Below, one piece after another: positions 17,582 through 26,581 of a stretch of 64,000 bases of DNA. This DNA comes from Aureococcus anophagefferens (taxonomy: Eukaryota; Sar; Pelagophyceae; Pelagomonadales; Pelagomonadaceae): contig NW_008705565.1 in NCBI RefSeq assembly GCF_000186865.1, positions 1,103,083 to 1,167,082 on the forward strand. Direction: 5' to 3'. Position 1 is the stretch's first letter; each line of letters starts with the position of its first letter. Made by a program: the position numbers and the translations under genes. The notes beneath the pieces are model-generated. The model did not search any database. It worked only from the letters and a program-made list of their open reading frames with translations, and was not told where the DNA came from.

Positions 17582-19237
17582 TTACTGCATCGGGATGAGC
17601 CCCCCCGCGGCGGCGCCGGGGGCGGCGTCCTCCGCGGGCGCGGGCGCGGCGGCGACGGCCTCGACGACGTCGCCCGTCGCGGCCTGGACGAGGTCCCGGA
17701 GCGTCTCCTTGGACACGACGCTGGACTCGTCGGGCAGCGTCGAGTTCATGCCGCTCGCCGTCGACTGCTCGTCGCGCGCCTCGAGCCACCAGTCCGTCTC
17801 GACCTTGTTCACGTAGGCCTCGCGCGCGTCCGCGTCGAAGAGCGCCGCGGTCTCCCGAAGGTTCGTACTGAGCACGGGCGTGTGGGGCCGCGCCGTCGCC
17901 TGGGCGTCGGCGCGCTGGGCCGCCATGGCGCGCTGGTAGTCGCGCCCGAGGCTCAGCCGCTCCGTGTTCTCGATGGCCTCCGCCGGCGTCTCCGGCGGGC
18001 CGAGCTGGAGCACGTCGTCGAGCGTGAGGAGGCAGTAGAGCAGGTTCTCGACGGCGGCGGCGCAGCGCTCGTGGACCGCCGGGTCCACGCGGAGCGCGAG
18101 GAAGGGGCTCACGGAGAGGCCCGCGGACGGCGGCGGCCGCTGCGCGAGCTGCGGCGTCGTCGGCCGCAGGCGCCCGAGGTCGTCGTCCTCGCCCGAGTGG
18201 ACCGTGCCGTCGCCGTCGAGGCGGAAGAGGGGCGCCGGCGACGGCGGCGCCGAGGGGTCCGGCGGCGGCACGGCCGACGGCGGCCGCGCGCGGTCCGATA
18301 GCGGCGCCGCGGACGCCGCGGACGGCGCCGCGGCCGCGGGCGCGGGCGCCGCGGAGGCGAGGGACGAGGCGCTCGGCCGCTCCGCGGCGGGCGCCCTCCC
18401 CGGGCTCTCGACGCGGTCCGCGCCGACGATCGCGCCGAGCAGGATGTCGTCGAGCGGCAGCTCGAGGCGCCTGCGTGGACATCAAATCTTGGACCCGACT
18501 TCAATGTGCGCGTATGCGACCGTTTCGACGCAGGGCTTTCTGCTGTGCTTCGAGAACTCGATGAGAGCCATCGATTCGTCCAAAAATCAGCCGAATCGAC
18601 TTCGATGTGGCCGAGCTAGAGAGTTCCGAAGTTTGGCGGGGACCCCCGAACCGGCGGTTGAGTTCCACGCGGCGAGGCGCCGCGCCGCGCGCACGGTCTC
18701 GAAGAGCGCGTCGGCGATCGTCGGCCGCGCCAGCTCGACGATCGTGAAGAGCTCGCCGCCGATGTCGGCGACGACCTTCGTCGCGGTCCGCGCGCAGCAG
18801 TCGTGCGCGGTGACGGCGCACGCGCGGAGGAGGTAGCACGCGTCCGTCTCCGACAGGCGGTAGTCGCTGCTCGGCGGCAGCGACAGGCGGTCGCGCACGC
18901 TCCGGAAGGTCTCGAGCGCGTGGCAGATGCCGCCGACGAAGCGCTCGCCCTCGAAGCGCGCGAAGTCGCAGAGCGCGTGCTTCCTCGTCTCCGCGTCGAG
19001 CTGCGCGCGCGGGTCGTCGGGCCGGTGCCAGCCGCTGGAGACCCGGACGTAGCGGAAGGTCTCGTCGTCGCTGCCCCGGCGCATCCAGTGCCACGAGTCG
19101 GGGCCGCAGCGCAGCAGCCGGTTCGGCCGCCCGTCGGCGTAGCGCGGCGGGATCTCGAACTCGAGGCGCCGCAGGCGCTCGAGCTCCTCGGCGCTCCGCG
19201 TCACCGGGCCCATGAGCTTCTCGAGGTGGACGCTCAT
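17582..19237 (-). CDS. Unrecognised protein, two exons split by an introner
   Basis: The exons are 19237-18681 and 18470-17582 (481 residues). The N-terminal exon is globular (FRYVRVSSGWHRPDD, CYLLRACAVTAHDCCARTAT). The junction reads AARRLELPLDDILLGAIVGA across the splice. A long Ala/Pro/Ser linker follows, then a helical region (AAVENLLYCLLTLDDVLQLG, PETPAEAIENTERLSLGRDY) and a low-complexity Ala tail. No known domain is seen. The frame is restored exactly by removing the 210-bp element, which supports it being a live gene. Confidence 0.75.
18471..18680 (-). mobile_element. Introner element copy 2 (GC-AG intron, antisense)
   Basis: The 8-bp target GCGCCTCG (gene strand) is perfect on both sides: plus strand 18673-18680 and 18463-18470. 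Inverted ends are CCGCGTGGAAC / GTCCACGCAG with mismatches. The core is at 18576-18594 on the plus strand, opposite to the gene, so here the element splices in its reverse orientation. Length is 210 bp, as in copy 1. Confidence 0.93.
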
Positions 19238-19348
19238 CTTCGAAGGGGTACCGCCGGGCTCGCGTTCAAAGCCTGGGAATTCACGAGCTAACCATCACCA
19301 TAGCGCGGCCGAAGATGTTGAACTTTTACGTGAAGCGGCAACGATGTG

Positions 19349-21202
19349 ATGGCCCGGCGGCGGCACGAGGCCATCGTCGCGGCGCTCGTCGTCGCGGCGT
19401 GCTGCAAGTTCCTCTGGCAGCCGCCGCCGCGGCCGGCGCCGGCGCCCCGGAGCGCTTCGAAGCGACCGACCGCCGTCGAGGTCGCGGCGCCGGGACCGCA
19501 TGACTTCGAGGCCGTGGCGCTGCCCGCGACGCCCTTCGCGGCCCACGACCAGACCTGGGCGCTCTACGACGCCTTCGCCAGTGCGCGCGACGGCTGCGCG
19601 ACGGCGACGCTCGTCGCGCAGTTCGAGGGCGACGAGACCTGGCGCCTCGCGGTGCTGAAAGACGCGGGCATCGACGGCTGGGCCGCGAGGCGCGCCGCGC
19701 TGCGCGCCGAGCACAAGGCCTGCGAGGTCTGCATCGCCGGCGCGCTCAACATCCGCCGGGGCACGCGCGACGCGGCGGCGCGGGCCTTCGAGCGCCGCGG
19801 CGGCGCGCCGCGCGCCGTCGAGTGCGCGTTCGGCGAACCGGGGCGGCCGCCGGGCCCGTGGGTCCCCGCCGCGGCCCTCGACGGCGCCTGGGCGAGGCAC
19901 AAGTCGACGCTCGTCGTCGAGTGCGCCGTGCCGCCCGAGCACCGCGCCGCGGCCTGCCGCCGCGGCGGCGCCGTCGAGGTCCGCGCGCGCGACGCGGGCG
20001 ACGCCGCGAAGCGGCCGCACCCGGCCGTGCCGCTGCTCCTCCAGCGGCCCCTCTTCGCCGACGGCGACGCCCGGAGACTCGGCGCCTGCGCCTGGACGCG
20101 CGGCGACGCCTTCCTCGAGCGCGCGCTCGGCCGCGCCGTCGGCGGCCGCGGCGGCGAGCCGTCCGCGGCGCGAAAGCTCGCCGAGTGGCTCGCGTTCCAC
20201 CGCGCCGCGGGCGTCGGCGCCTTCCGCGTCTACGACAACTCCGCCGGCGTCCACGGCGCGGGCCTCGCCGGCGGCCTCGGCGCCGCGGCCGCCGCGTCGC
20301 CGCTCCGGCCCGCGACGGCGCCGCTCGCGGCGGTCGGCGCGCTCGAGGTCCACCCGTGGCCCGAGGACCAGGCCCTGGACCGCGCCGTCGCCGCGGCCAC
20401 GGAGGGCAACCTGACGGCCCAGTCCTTCTTCGGCCGGCCGAGCCAGTACGCGGCCATGAACTCCTGCCACCGCCGCATGCGCGCGGCCGGCGCGGCGTGG
20501 GTCCTCCACGCGGACGTCGACGAGTACGCGGTCCCCGCGCGCGGCGGCGAGGACCTCGCGGACGTCGTCGCGCGCCGCGGCCGAAACGACGGGGGCATTG
20601 TCGACGCCTACGCCATGCCGTCGCTCTTCTACGCGCGCTGCCCCGGCGACGACCGCGCGGCCGCGACGCTCCTCGGCGCCGCGACGTGCGCGGGCAAGGC
20701 GACGATGCACCGGCGCAAGCTCCTCGCGAGCGCGGACCGCGTCCACTACGTCTGGGCCCACTACGTCTACCTCTCCGCGTCCCCCAAGAAGAAGGACGCC
20801 GTCGCCGTGCTCGACCCGGGCGACGACGCGCGCCTCGTCCACGTCCGCGCGGGCTACGACCTCGGCGACCCCTTCGCGGCGCGCGCGGTGTTGGGGGGGC
20901 AGTACGGCGCGGCGTCGGCGGAGGACCGGGACCGCTACGCCGCCACGGTGACGCCGCGGCTTTCGGGGGCGACGGGCGTTTCGTGCGACGACGCGCCGAC
21001 GGCGCCGCCCGTCGCCGTGCCCAAGGCCAGGAGCATGCGCGACCGCATCCGCAACGAGGCGCTGCTGCCGCTGACGCGCTGCGACGACGAGGCGCCGTCC
21101 TGGCTCTGGTGCTGGTGCCGCGACGCGCGCGCGAGCGCGGTCTGGGGGCCGCGGGTGGCGGCGATGCTCGGGGACGTGTGGGGGGCGGCGGGGGTCACCT
21201 AA
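19349..21202 (+). CDS. Golgi-type glycosyltransferase, family 92-like
   Basis: The 617-residue protein has type II topology: a short basic head, a signal anchor (IVAALVVAACCKFLW) and a Pro-rich stem. The catalytic half has the GT92/DUF23 pattern: KLAEWLAFHRAAGVGAFRVY ending DN, then QYAAMNSCHRRMRAAGAAWV and the metal-binding LHADVDEYAVP, followed by GKATMHRRKLLASADRVHYV. Such enzymes add galactose or related sugars to glycans. Start ATG 19349 follows an upstream GTG codon. The acceptor is unknown. It converges on the Cys-rich paralogue 2 with 17 bp between stops. Confidence 0.82.
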   Translation: MARRRHEAIVAALVVAACCKFLWQPPPRPAPAPRSASKRPTAVEVAAPGPHDFEAVALPATPFAAHDQTWALYDAFASARDGCATATLVAQFEGDETWRLAVLKDAGIDGWAARRAALRAEHKACEVCIAGALNIRRGTRDAAARAFERRGGAPRAVECAFGEPGRPPGPWVPAAALDGAWARHKSTLVVECAVPPEHRAAACRRGGAVEVRARDAGDAAKRPHPAVPLLLQRPLFADGDARRLGACAWTRGDAFLERALGRAVGGRGGEPSAARKLAEWLAFHRAAGVGAFRVYDNSAGVHGAGLAGGLGAAAAASPLRPATAPLAAVGALEVHPWPEDQALDRAVAAATEGNLTAQSFFGRPSQYAAMNSCHRRMRAAGAAWVLHADVDEYAVPARGGEDLADVVARRGRNDGGIVDAYAMPSLFYARCPGDDRAAATLLGAATCAGKATMHRRKLLASADRVHYVWAHYVYLSASPKKKDAVAVLDPGDDARLVHVRAGYDLGDPFAARAVLGGQYGAASAEDRDRYAATVTPRLSGATGVSCDDAPTAPPVAVPKARSMRDRIRNEALLPLTRCDDEAPSWLWCWCRDARASAVWGPRVAAMLGDVWGAAGVT

Positions 21203-21219
21203 AACCGAGTTACGCGGGC

Positions 21220-24200
21220 CTAGAAGTCCGTGTTGGGCTTCGGGAACATGTCGTCGAAGCCCCCGAAGTCGTCGTCGTCGCCGCCGCCCCGGCTCTTCCG
21301 CGGGTAGTCCTTCGACTGGCTCATCTTGAACGCGTGCTTCTGCTTGCTGTGCGTCGCGCTCATGGGGTTGACGCCCTCGAGCGCGGAGTCGCTCCGTTGG
21401 AACCCCCGCGCTTCGGACATCTCGTAGCCCGCCATGGGATTGTTCCCCGCGAAGCTCGAGTCGCGCTCGCCGTAGCCCGCGGCGCCGCTGACGCCCGCGC
21501 CGCCCTGGAGCTGGGCCTCGGCGCGCATCTTCACGCCCGCCATCGGGTTCGCGCCGGCGACCGTCGACTCGCTCTTGCCGTAGCCCGCGGCTTTGCTGAC
21601 GTTGTAGGACTCGCTGTCCCGCGCGCGATTCGCGCCCATGGGGTTGCTGCCGCCGACGACGCTCCCGCGCGCGTCGAAGCCCGCGTCCTCGCCGACGTTG
21701 TAGTCCTGCGCGCCGCGCGCCCGCGCCTTCGCCATGGGCGATTCGGCCCCGAACGTCGACCCGCGGCCGCCGGCGAAGCCGTCCGCGCCGCCGAGCTCGG
21801 GCTCGTCGTCCGCGCCCCGCGCGACCATGACGACGCGCTTCACGTAGCAGTAGACGACGAGGAGCAGCACGTAAGCCAGCGCCCCGAAGAGCGCGACGAC
21901 CTCGCCGCCGTTCATGTTCCCGAGCAGCGTGTCCTCGGGCTCGTAGACGATGTAGAAGTCGTCGTCGCCGTCGTCGTCGGAGAAGCACCCGACGGGCACG
22001 ACCATGTTGTCGAGGTCGCCGATGTTGTCGTACGAATAAAAACCGATGTCCGCGTGGATGTTCCCCCGCACGACGATGTCGATCTCGCCCGCGTCGTCGA
22101 AGCACGACATGCCCAGGTCCCAGAGCGACGACGCGCCGTCCCACGACGACTCGTGCTTCGCGATGACCTCGACGCGGATCTTCTTCTCGTCGCCCGGGTC
22201 GATCTTGAAGGGGTCGACGACGACGATGCCGAGCTCGTAGCCGTCGACGGTCTCCACGGAGAACTCGAGACCGTCGGAGAAGTAGACGCTCCAGAGGAAG
22301 TTGTGGTCGATGAGCGTGACGTCGAGGTAGCCCGCGACCGTCATCTGCGCGTCCCAGACGGACACGTCCTCGAGCCAGATCTCCGACGCGCCGAACCAGA
22401 CCTCGGGCTCCGAGGGGTACATGGCGGCGCAGGTCACGCACAACAAGGTCGCCAGGTTGAAGGACAGCCAGAACCCCAGATGGGCCTTTTTTTGCTTCTT
22501 CTTCGTCATCGACTTGCGGACCGTCCGGAAGCACATCTGGCTGCACGTGCCGCAGCAGCAGCACAGCGACAGGCAGCCGATGGCCGCCAGGATCATGCCG
22601 CCGACGTTCGTGTGGCCCATGGTCACGGCCGTCTCCGAGCTGTGCGCGCTGTAGTCGACGGACGACGTCGGCGGCGACGTCCGGCCGCACGTCTCCGCGA
22701 AACAACCAAAATCCTCGCCGCAGAAGCACGGATAGCCCGCGTCGCAGACGCAGCGCGAGTCCTCGCAGGAGTAGTGGTCCTCCTCCGTCGCCGACCCGCA
22801 GTAGAGCATGCACGTCTCGCCCGGCGCCTCGGCGCACGTCTCCGGCACGGGCGTCGGCCACGGCGTGTCGTAGGGGCACGCGCTGAGGTCGTAGTAGTCG
22901 CCGTCGCCGCAGTAGCAGTCGAAGCCGTCCTCGCCGACGCAGACGCCGGCGAGGTAGTCGCACGTCGAATGCTCGCCGTCGCAGCCGCTGAGCAGCGAGC
23001 ACGTCCGCGCGTCCGCCTGGCAATTCCGCGACGCGACGGCCGGCGCGAAGGTCGGGAGCGTGAAGCTCGGGCAGGAGCTCGCCGCGTGGCAGTTGCCGTC
23101 GCCGCAGAAGCACGGGTGGTCCTCGTCGCATTCGCACTTCTGCTCGAGGACGTCGCAGCTCCGGTACGCGCCGTCGCAGCTCATGAAGCACTCCTCCGTG
23201 TCCACCAGGCACTGGTTGTTGAGGAAGACGGGCGCGATGGACGGCGCGGGCGTCGTCGGCGCGGGCGTCGGGCAGTGGGGGCCCGCGAAGCAGGCCATCT
23301 GCTCCTCGCAGAAGCAGGGTGTTTCCTCCTCGCAGTAGCACTTGTAGTCGCCCGAGATGATGTTGTTGCTGCAGTAGGCGTTCTCCGCGTCGCAGTAGAA
23401 CGTGCAGTCCTCGACGTAGAGGTCGCACATGTGGTGGTTCGGCGCGCCCGTCGGCGTCAGCGTCGACGGCGACGGCGTCGGCTGGGGCGTCGGCGTCGGC
23501 GTCGGCGCGGGCGTCGGGCAGAAGGGCCCCGCGACGCACGACATCGTCTCGGGGCAAAAACAGGGGAATTCTTCCTCACAATGGCACTCCCAATCCCATC
23601 CGCAGTCGGCGTTCTCCGCGTTGCAGTACAGCGTGCAGCTCTCGACGTAGTCCTCGCACCCGTGCGCGTTCGGCGCCGGCGTCGGCGCCGGGCCGTCCGA
23701 CGTCGGGTACTTGGTCGGGTCGCGCGTCGGCTCCGGCGTCGGCTCCGGCGTCGGGCAGAAGTCCGCCGCGGTGCACGCCATGAGCGACGAGCAGAAGCAG
23801 GGAAATTCCTCGTCGCAGTGGCACATCCAGTCCGCGTCCGAGAACACGTTGTTGCTGCACCAGGAATTCTCCGCGTCGCAGTACACCGTGCAGTCCTCGA
23901 CGTAGTCCTCGCACATGTGCTTGTTCGGCGCCCACGTCGGCGCCGCCGTCGAGGGCGCGGGCGTCGGCGCGGGCGTCGGCCGCGGCGTCGGCGCGGGCGT
24001 CGGGCAGTAGGGCTCGACGTGGCACGACATCGTCTCGGAGCAGAAGCAGGGGAACTCCTCCTCGCAGTAGCACTTGTAGTCGCCCGAGAAGATGTTGTTG
24101 CTGCAGTAGCTGTTCTCCGCGTTGCAGTAGAACGTGCAGTCCTCGACGTAGACGTCGCAGGTCGCCGGGATGCCGTCGCTCTGGGCCCGGACGACGGCGA

Positions 24201-24231
24201 CGGCCGTCGCGAGGGCGATGGAGCGGAGCAT
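21220..24231 (-). CDS. Cys-rich repeat membrane protein, paralogue 2 (intronless)
   Basis: This is one uninterrupted exon of 1003 residues. A signal peptide (MLRSIALATAVAVVRAQ) precedes at least six Cys-rich units (DVYVEDCTFYCNAEN, CYCEEEFPCFC), Pro-Thr linkers (CPTPAPTPRPTPAP), and the same CGRTSPPTSSVDYS block, membrane segments and C-terminal domain (EPEVWFGASEIWLED, VAGYLDVTLIDHNFLWSV) as the gene at 10971. It adds a tail with five S/NPM-centred repeats (SPMAKA, NPMGAN, NPMAGV, NPMAGY, NPMSAT) spaced about 30-40 residues apart. It lacks every intron of paralogue 1, which makes it a useful outgroup for dating them. Function unknown; likely a surface or endomembrane glycoprotein. Confidence 0.88.
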   Translation of the reverse strand: MLRSIALATAVAVVRAQSDGIPATCDVYVEDCTFYCNAENSYCSNNIFSGDYKCYCEEEFPCFCSETMSCHVEPYCPTPAPTPRPTPAPTPAPSTAAPTWAPNKHMCEDYVEDCTVYCDAENSWCSNNVFSDADWMCHCDEEFPCFCSSLMACTAADFCPTPEPTPEPTRDPTKYPTSDGPAPTPAPNAHGCEDYVESCTLYCNAENADCGWDWECHCEEEFPCFCPETMSCVAGPFCPTPAPTPTPTPQPTPSPSTLTPTGAPNHHMCDLYVEDCTFYCDAENAYCSNNIISGDYKCYCEEETPCFCEEQMACFAGPHCPTPAPTTPAPSIAPVFLNNQCLVDTEECFMSCDGAYRSCDVLEQKCECDEDHPCFCGDGNCHAASSCPSFTLPTFAPAVASRNCQADARTCSLLSGCDGEHSTCDYLAGVCVGEDGFDCYCGDGDYYDLSACPYDTPWPTPVPETCAEAPGETCMLYCGSATEEDHYSCEDSRCVCDAGYPCFCGEDFGCFAETCGRTSPPTSSVDYSAHSSETAVTMGHTNVGGMILAAIGCLSLCCCCGTCSQMCFRTVRKSMTKKKQKKAHLGFWLSFNLATLLCVTCAAMYPSEPEVWFGASEIWLEDVSVWDAQMTVAGYLDVTLIDHNFLWSVYFSDGLEFSVETVDGYELGIVVVDPFKIDPGDEKKIRVEVIAKHESSWDGASSLWDLGMSCFDDAGEIDIVVRGNIHADIGFYSYDNIGDLDNMVVPVGCFSDDDGDDDFYIVYEPEDTLLGNMNGGEVVALFGALAYVLLLVVYCYVKRVVMVARGADDEPELGGADGFAGGRGSTFGAESPMAKARARGAQDYNVGEDAGFDARGSVVGGSNPMGANRARDSESYNVSKAAGYGKSESTVAGANPMAGVKMRAEAQLQGGAGVSGAAGYGERDSSFAGNNPMAGYEMSEARGFQRSDSALEGVNPMSATHSKQKHAFKMSQSKDYPRKSRGGGDDDDFGGFDDMFPKPNTDF

Positions 24232-24825
24232 CTCCGACGTTCCCTGTCGAGGCTGAGCCGCGGCGGGGGCTTCCGGTGGACCTGGCTGTGAGCACGAGGC
24301 AGCCCGACGGCAGAGCGAGACCAGAAGCTCGCCTCACCCCAAGGGCAGGCCAAGACCGCAGCCAGCCGCCCAGGGCCGACCCAGCCAGCCAGCCAGGGAC
24401 GTCCAGTCCACGAAACGGCCCCTCGCTACAACCTCTACAACGCGCGCCTACGGCGCGCCGCGCCGTCCTGGGGCGGCTGCGGCGACCGGCTGGCCGCCGG
24501 CCACGCGCGTCGGCGCTCGCGCTTCCGTCACCCCCGGCGGGCCACTCCGGGCGCCTAATTAGATTTTGACATGATTCCCGCGCGAAAATCGCAAGATTTG
24601 CACATGCAACGTCTACATTGAAGAAATGGGTGGCTGCCAGCGACCGAGCCAGCCAGCCAGCCAACATTTACCTTGCGGTCTGCCAAACCGGCCCTGGGTC
24701 GAGGATTGTTATTGTGGACTGCCCTTGCCTCACCCGTGAGCACGGCGCACGAAACGCGGTATCGGCTGATGGTGCACTGACGCTGCAGCACACCCAAACG
24801 AGCGATTAAAAGCTCGCACAGCAGT
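24232..24825. other. Intergenic up to the gap, with CCAG repeats
   Basis: It holds the promoter side of the Cys-rich paralogue 2. CCAG tetranucleotide runs occur twice (about 24382-24400 and 24649-24664). The 24545-24720 part is clearly AT-richer. No gene, tRNA or rRNA is recognised. Confidence 0.5.
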
Positions 24826-24875
24826 NNNNNNNNNNNNNNNNNNNNNNNNNNNNNNNNNNNNNNNNNNNNNNNNNN
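24826..24875. other. Assembly gap (50 N)
   Basis: Exactly 50 undetermined bases, probably a placeholder of unknown real size. It removes the 5' end of the zuotin gene. Confidence 0.99.
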
Positions 24876-26556
24876 CGGGTTGCGGTGCTCGAGCATCGAC
24901 GTCGCGCCCATCGGGCGCGGCCAGGCGCTGTACGCCGAGGAGCTGCGCCAGGCGACGACGGAGTGCGCCGCGCGGCCCACGCCCCTCGCCGCGGCGGCGA
25001 AGAAGAAGAGCAAGGGCAGCCTCGCCGGCGACGACGTGGGCCCGACGGTGGCCATCACGGAGAAGCAGCTCAAGAAGACGAACTACTACCAGCTCCTGGG
25101 CCTCGAGAAGAGCGGCGTCGGCGTCGACACGGACCTCGTGAAGCGGGCCTACCACAAGGCGCTGCTCATCTACCACCCCGACAAGGCCGGCGCCGACGCC
25201 AACGGCAAGAAGAAGGCCAAGGAGGGCGACGCCGTCTTCCTCGCCGTCCAGAAGGCCTACGACATCCTCAGCGACAAGACGAAGCGCCGCGCGTACGACT
25301 CGACGAACGCGTTCGACGAGACCATCCCCTCGGGCAAGGAGGCGTCGGAGCAGGGCGAGGCCTTCGACTTCTTCGCGACCTACGGCCCCGTCTTCGCGTC
25401 CAACGCGCGCTTCGCCGAGAAGCTGCCCGCGCCCGAGCTCGGCGGCGCCGACGCTCTGGAGGCCGACGTCGACGCGTTCTACGCGTACTGGGTGCGCTTC
25501 GAGTCCTGGCGCGACTTCGGCCTCGAGGCGCGGGAGCACGACCCCGACGCCGCCGAGGACCGCTACGAGAAGCGCTGGATGGCCAAGGAGAACGAGAAGC
25601 TCGCGAAGAAGCGGAAGCGCGAGGAGATGAACCGCATCGTCAGCCTCGTGGACCGCGCGCGGGCCAACGACCCGCGCCTCAAGCGCTTCGCCGAGGAGAA
25701 GAAGGCGGCGAAGCAGGCCTTCAAGGAGAAGCGCCAGCGCGAGGTCATGGACAAGCAGCTCGCGAAGGACGCGTCGGACGCCGCGCTCGCCGCGGAGCGG
25801 GAGCGCGAGGAGAAGGCGAAGCAGGCCGCGGCCAAGGACGCCAAGGGCGACAAGGTCAAGCTCAAGAAGGCGAAGCGCCGCGCCGAGAAGCTGCTCAAGG
25901 CCGCGAACGCGGCCGCGCGCGACGCGGGCCACGGCGCCGCGCTCTCGGACCTCGACCTCATCAACTCGTGCGAGCTCCTCGACGTCGACACCTGCGCGCG
26001 CCTCGCCGAGGAGGCGGGGGGCGCCGACCCGGGCCCGGCGCTCGCCGAGCTCAAGGCCATCCTGGCCAAGGGCGAGCCGACGGTGCCGGCGCCGAAGAAG
26101 AAGGTCATCTCGCTCGGCTCGGGCGAGAAGGCCAAGCTCCCCTGGTCCGAGGCCGAGCTCGCCATGCTCGACAAGGCCTGCAAGCGCTTCAAGGCGGGGG
26201 CCATGCAGCGCTGGGAGCAGATCGCCGACTACGTCAACGCGCAGTGCAAGCTCGACAGCCCGCGGACGAAGGAGGAGTGCATCGCCAAGTTCCAGGAGCC
26301 CCTCGTCCCCGTCGGCACCTACAAGGCCGCGAGCGGCATCCAGTCCAACGGCTCCGCCAACAACACGCCGCCGCCGCCGCCCGGCGACTGGTCCGACGCG
26401 CAGCAGAAGCAGCTCGAGGCCGCGCTGGAGAAATTTCCCGCGTCGATGGACAAGAACGCCCGCTGGGACAGCATCGCCAAGGCCGTCGCCGGGAAGAACA
26501 AGAAGGAGTGCGTCGAGCGCTTCAAGGCCCTCCGGGAGGCCCTCGGCGCCAAGTAA
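24876..26556 (+). CDS. DNAJC2: Zuotin/DNAJC2 (MPP11/ZRF1) ribosome-associated J protein, 5' end in gap
   Basis: This is the Hsp40 partner of ribosome-bound Hsp70, acting on nascent chains; animal and plant homologues also act in chromatin. From the gap edge it reads SIDVAPIGRGQALYAEELRQ. The zuotin J domain follows (NYYQLLGLEKSG, YHPDKAG with HPD, AYDILSDKTKRRAYDS). Next are the zuotin homology region (FASNARFAEKLPAPELGG, FYAYWVRFESWRDFG), a long charged ribosome-binding helix (KRWMAKENEKLAKKRKREEM), and two SANT/Myb domains near the C-terminus (LPWSEAELAMLDKACKRFKA and DWSDAQQKQLEAALEKFP). The 559+ residues visible cover nearly the whole protein; only the start codon is missing. Confidence 0.95.
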
Positions 26557-26581
26557 GGTCGGCTCACTAGTAGTTCGAACG

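Noticed and set aside
19822..24291. 1489-codon plus-strand open frame
   Set aside because: It is the antisense and off-frame shadow of the GT92-like gene and Cys-rich paralogue 2. It is Arg/Ala-rich with no domain; GC-rich DNA rarely has stops.
24376..24664. CCAG repeats as a CRISPR-like or telomeric array
   Set aside because: Simple tetranucleotide runs without spacers, in a eukaryotic context.
24555..25932. Open frames crossing the N gap
   Set aside because: Runs of undetermined residues only bridge unrelated frames; no support for a gene there on the minus strand.
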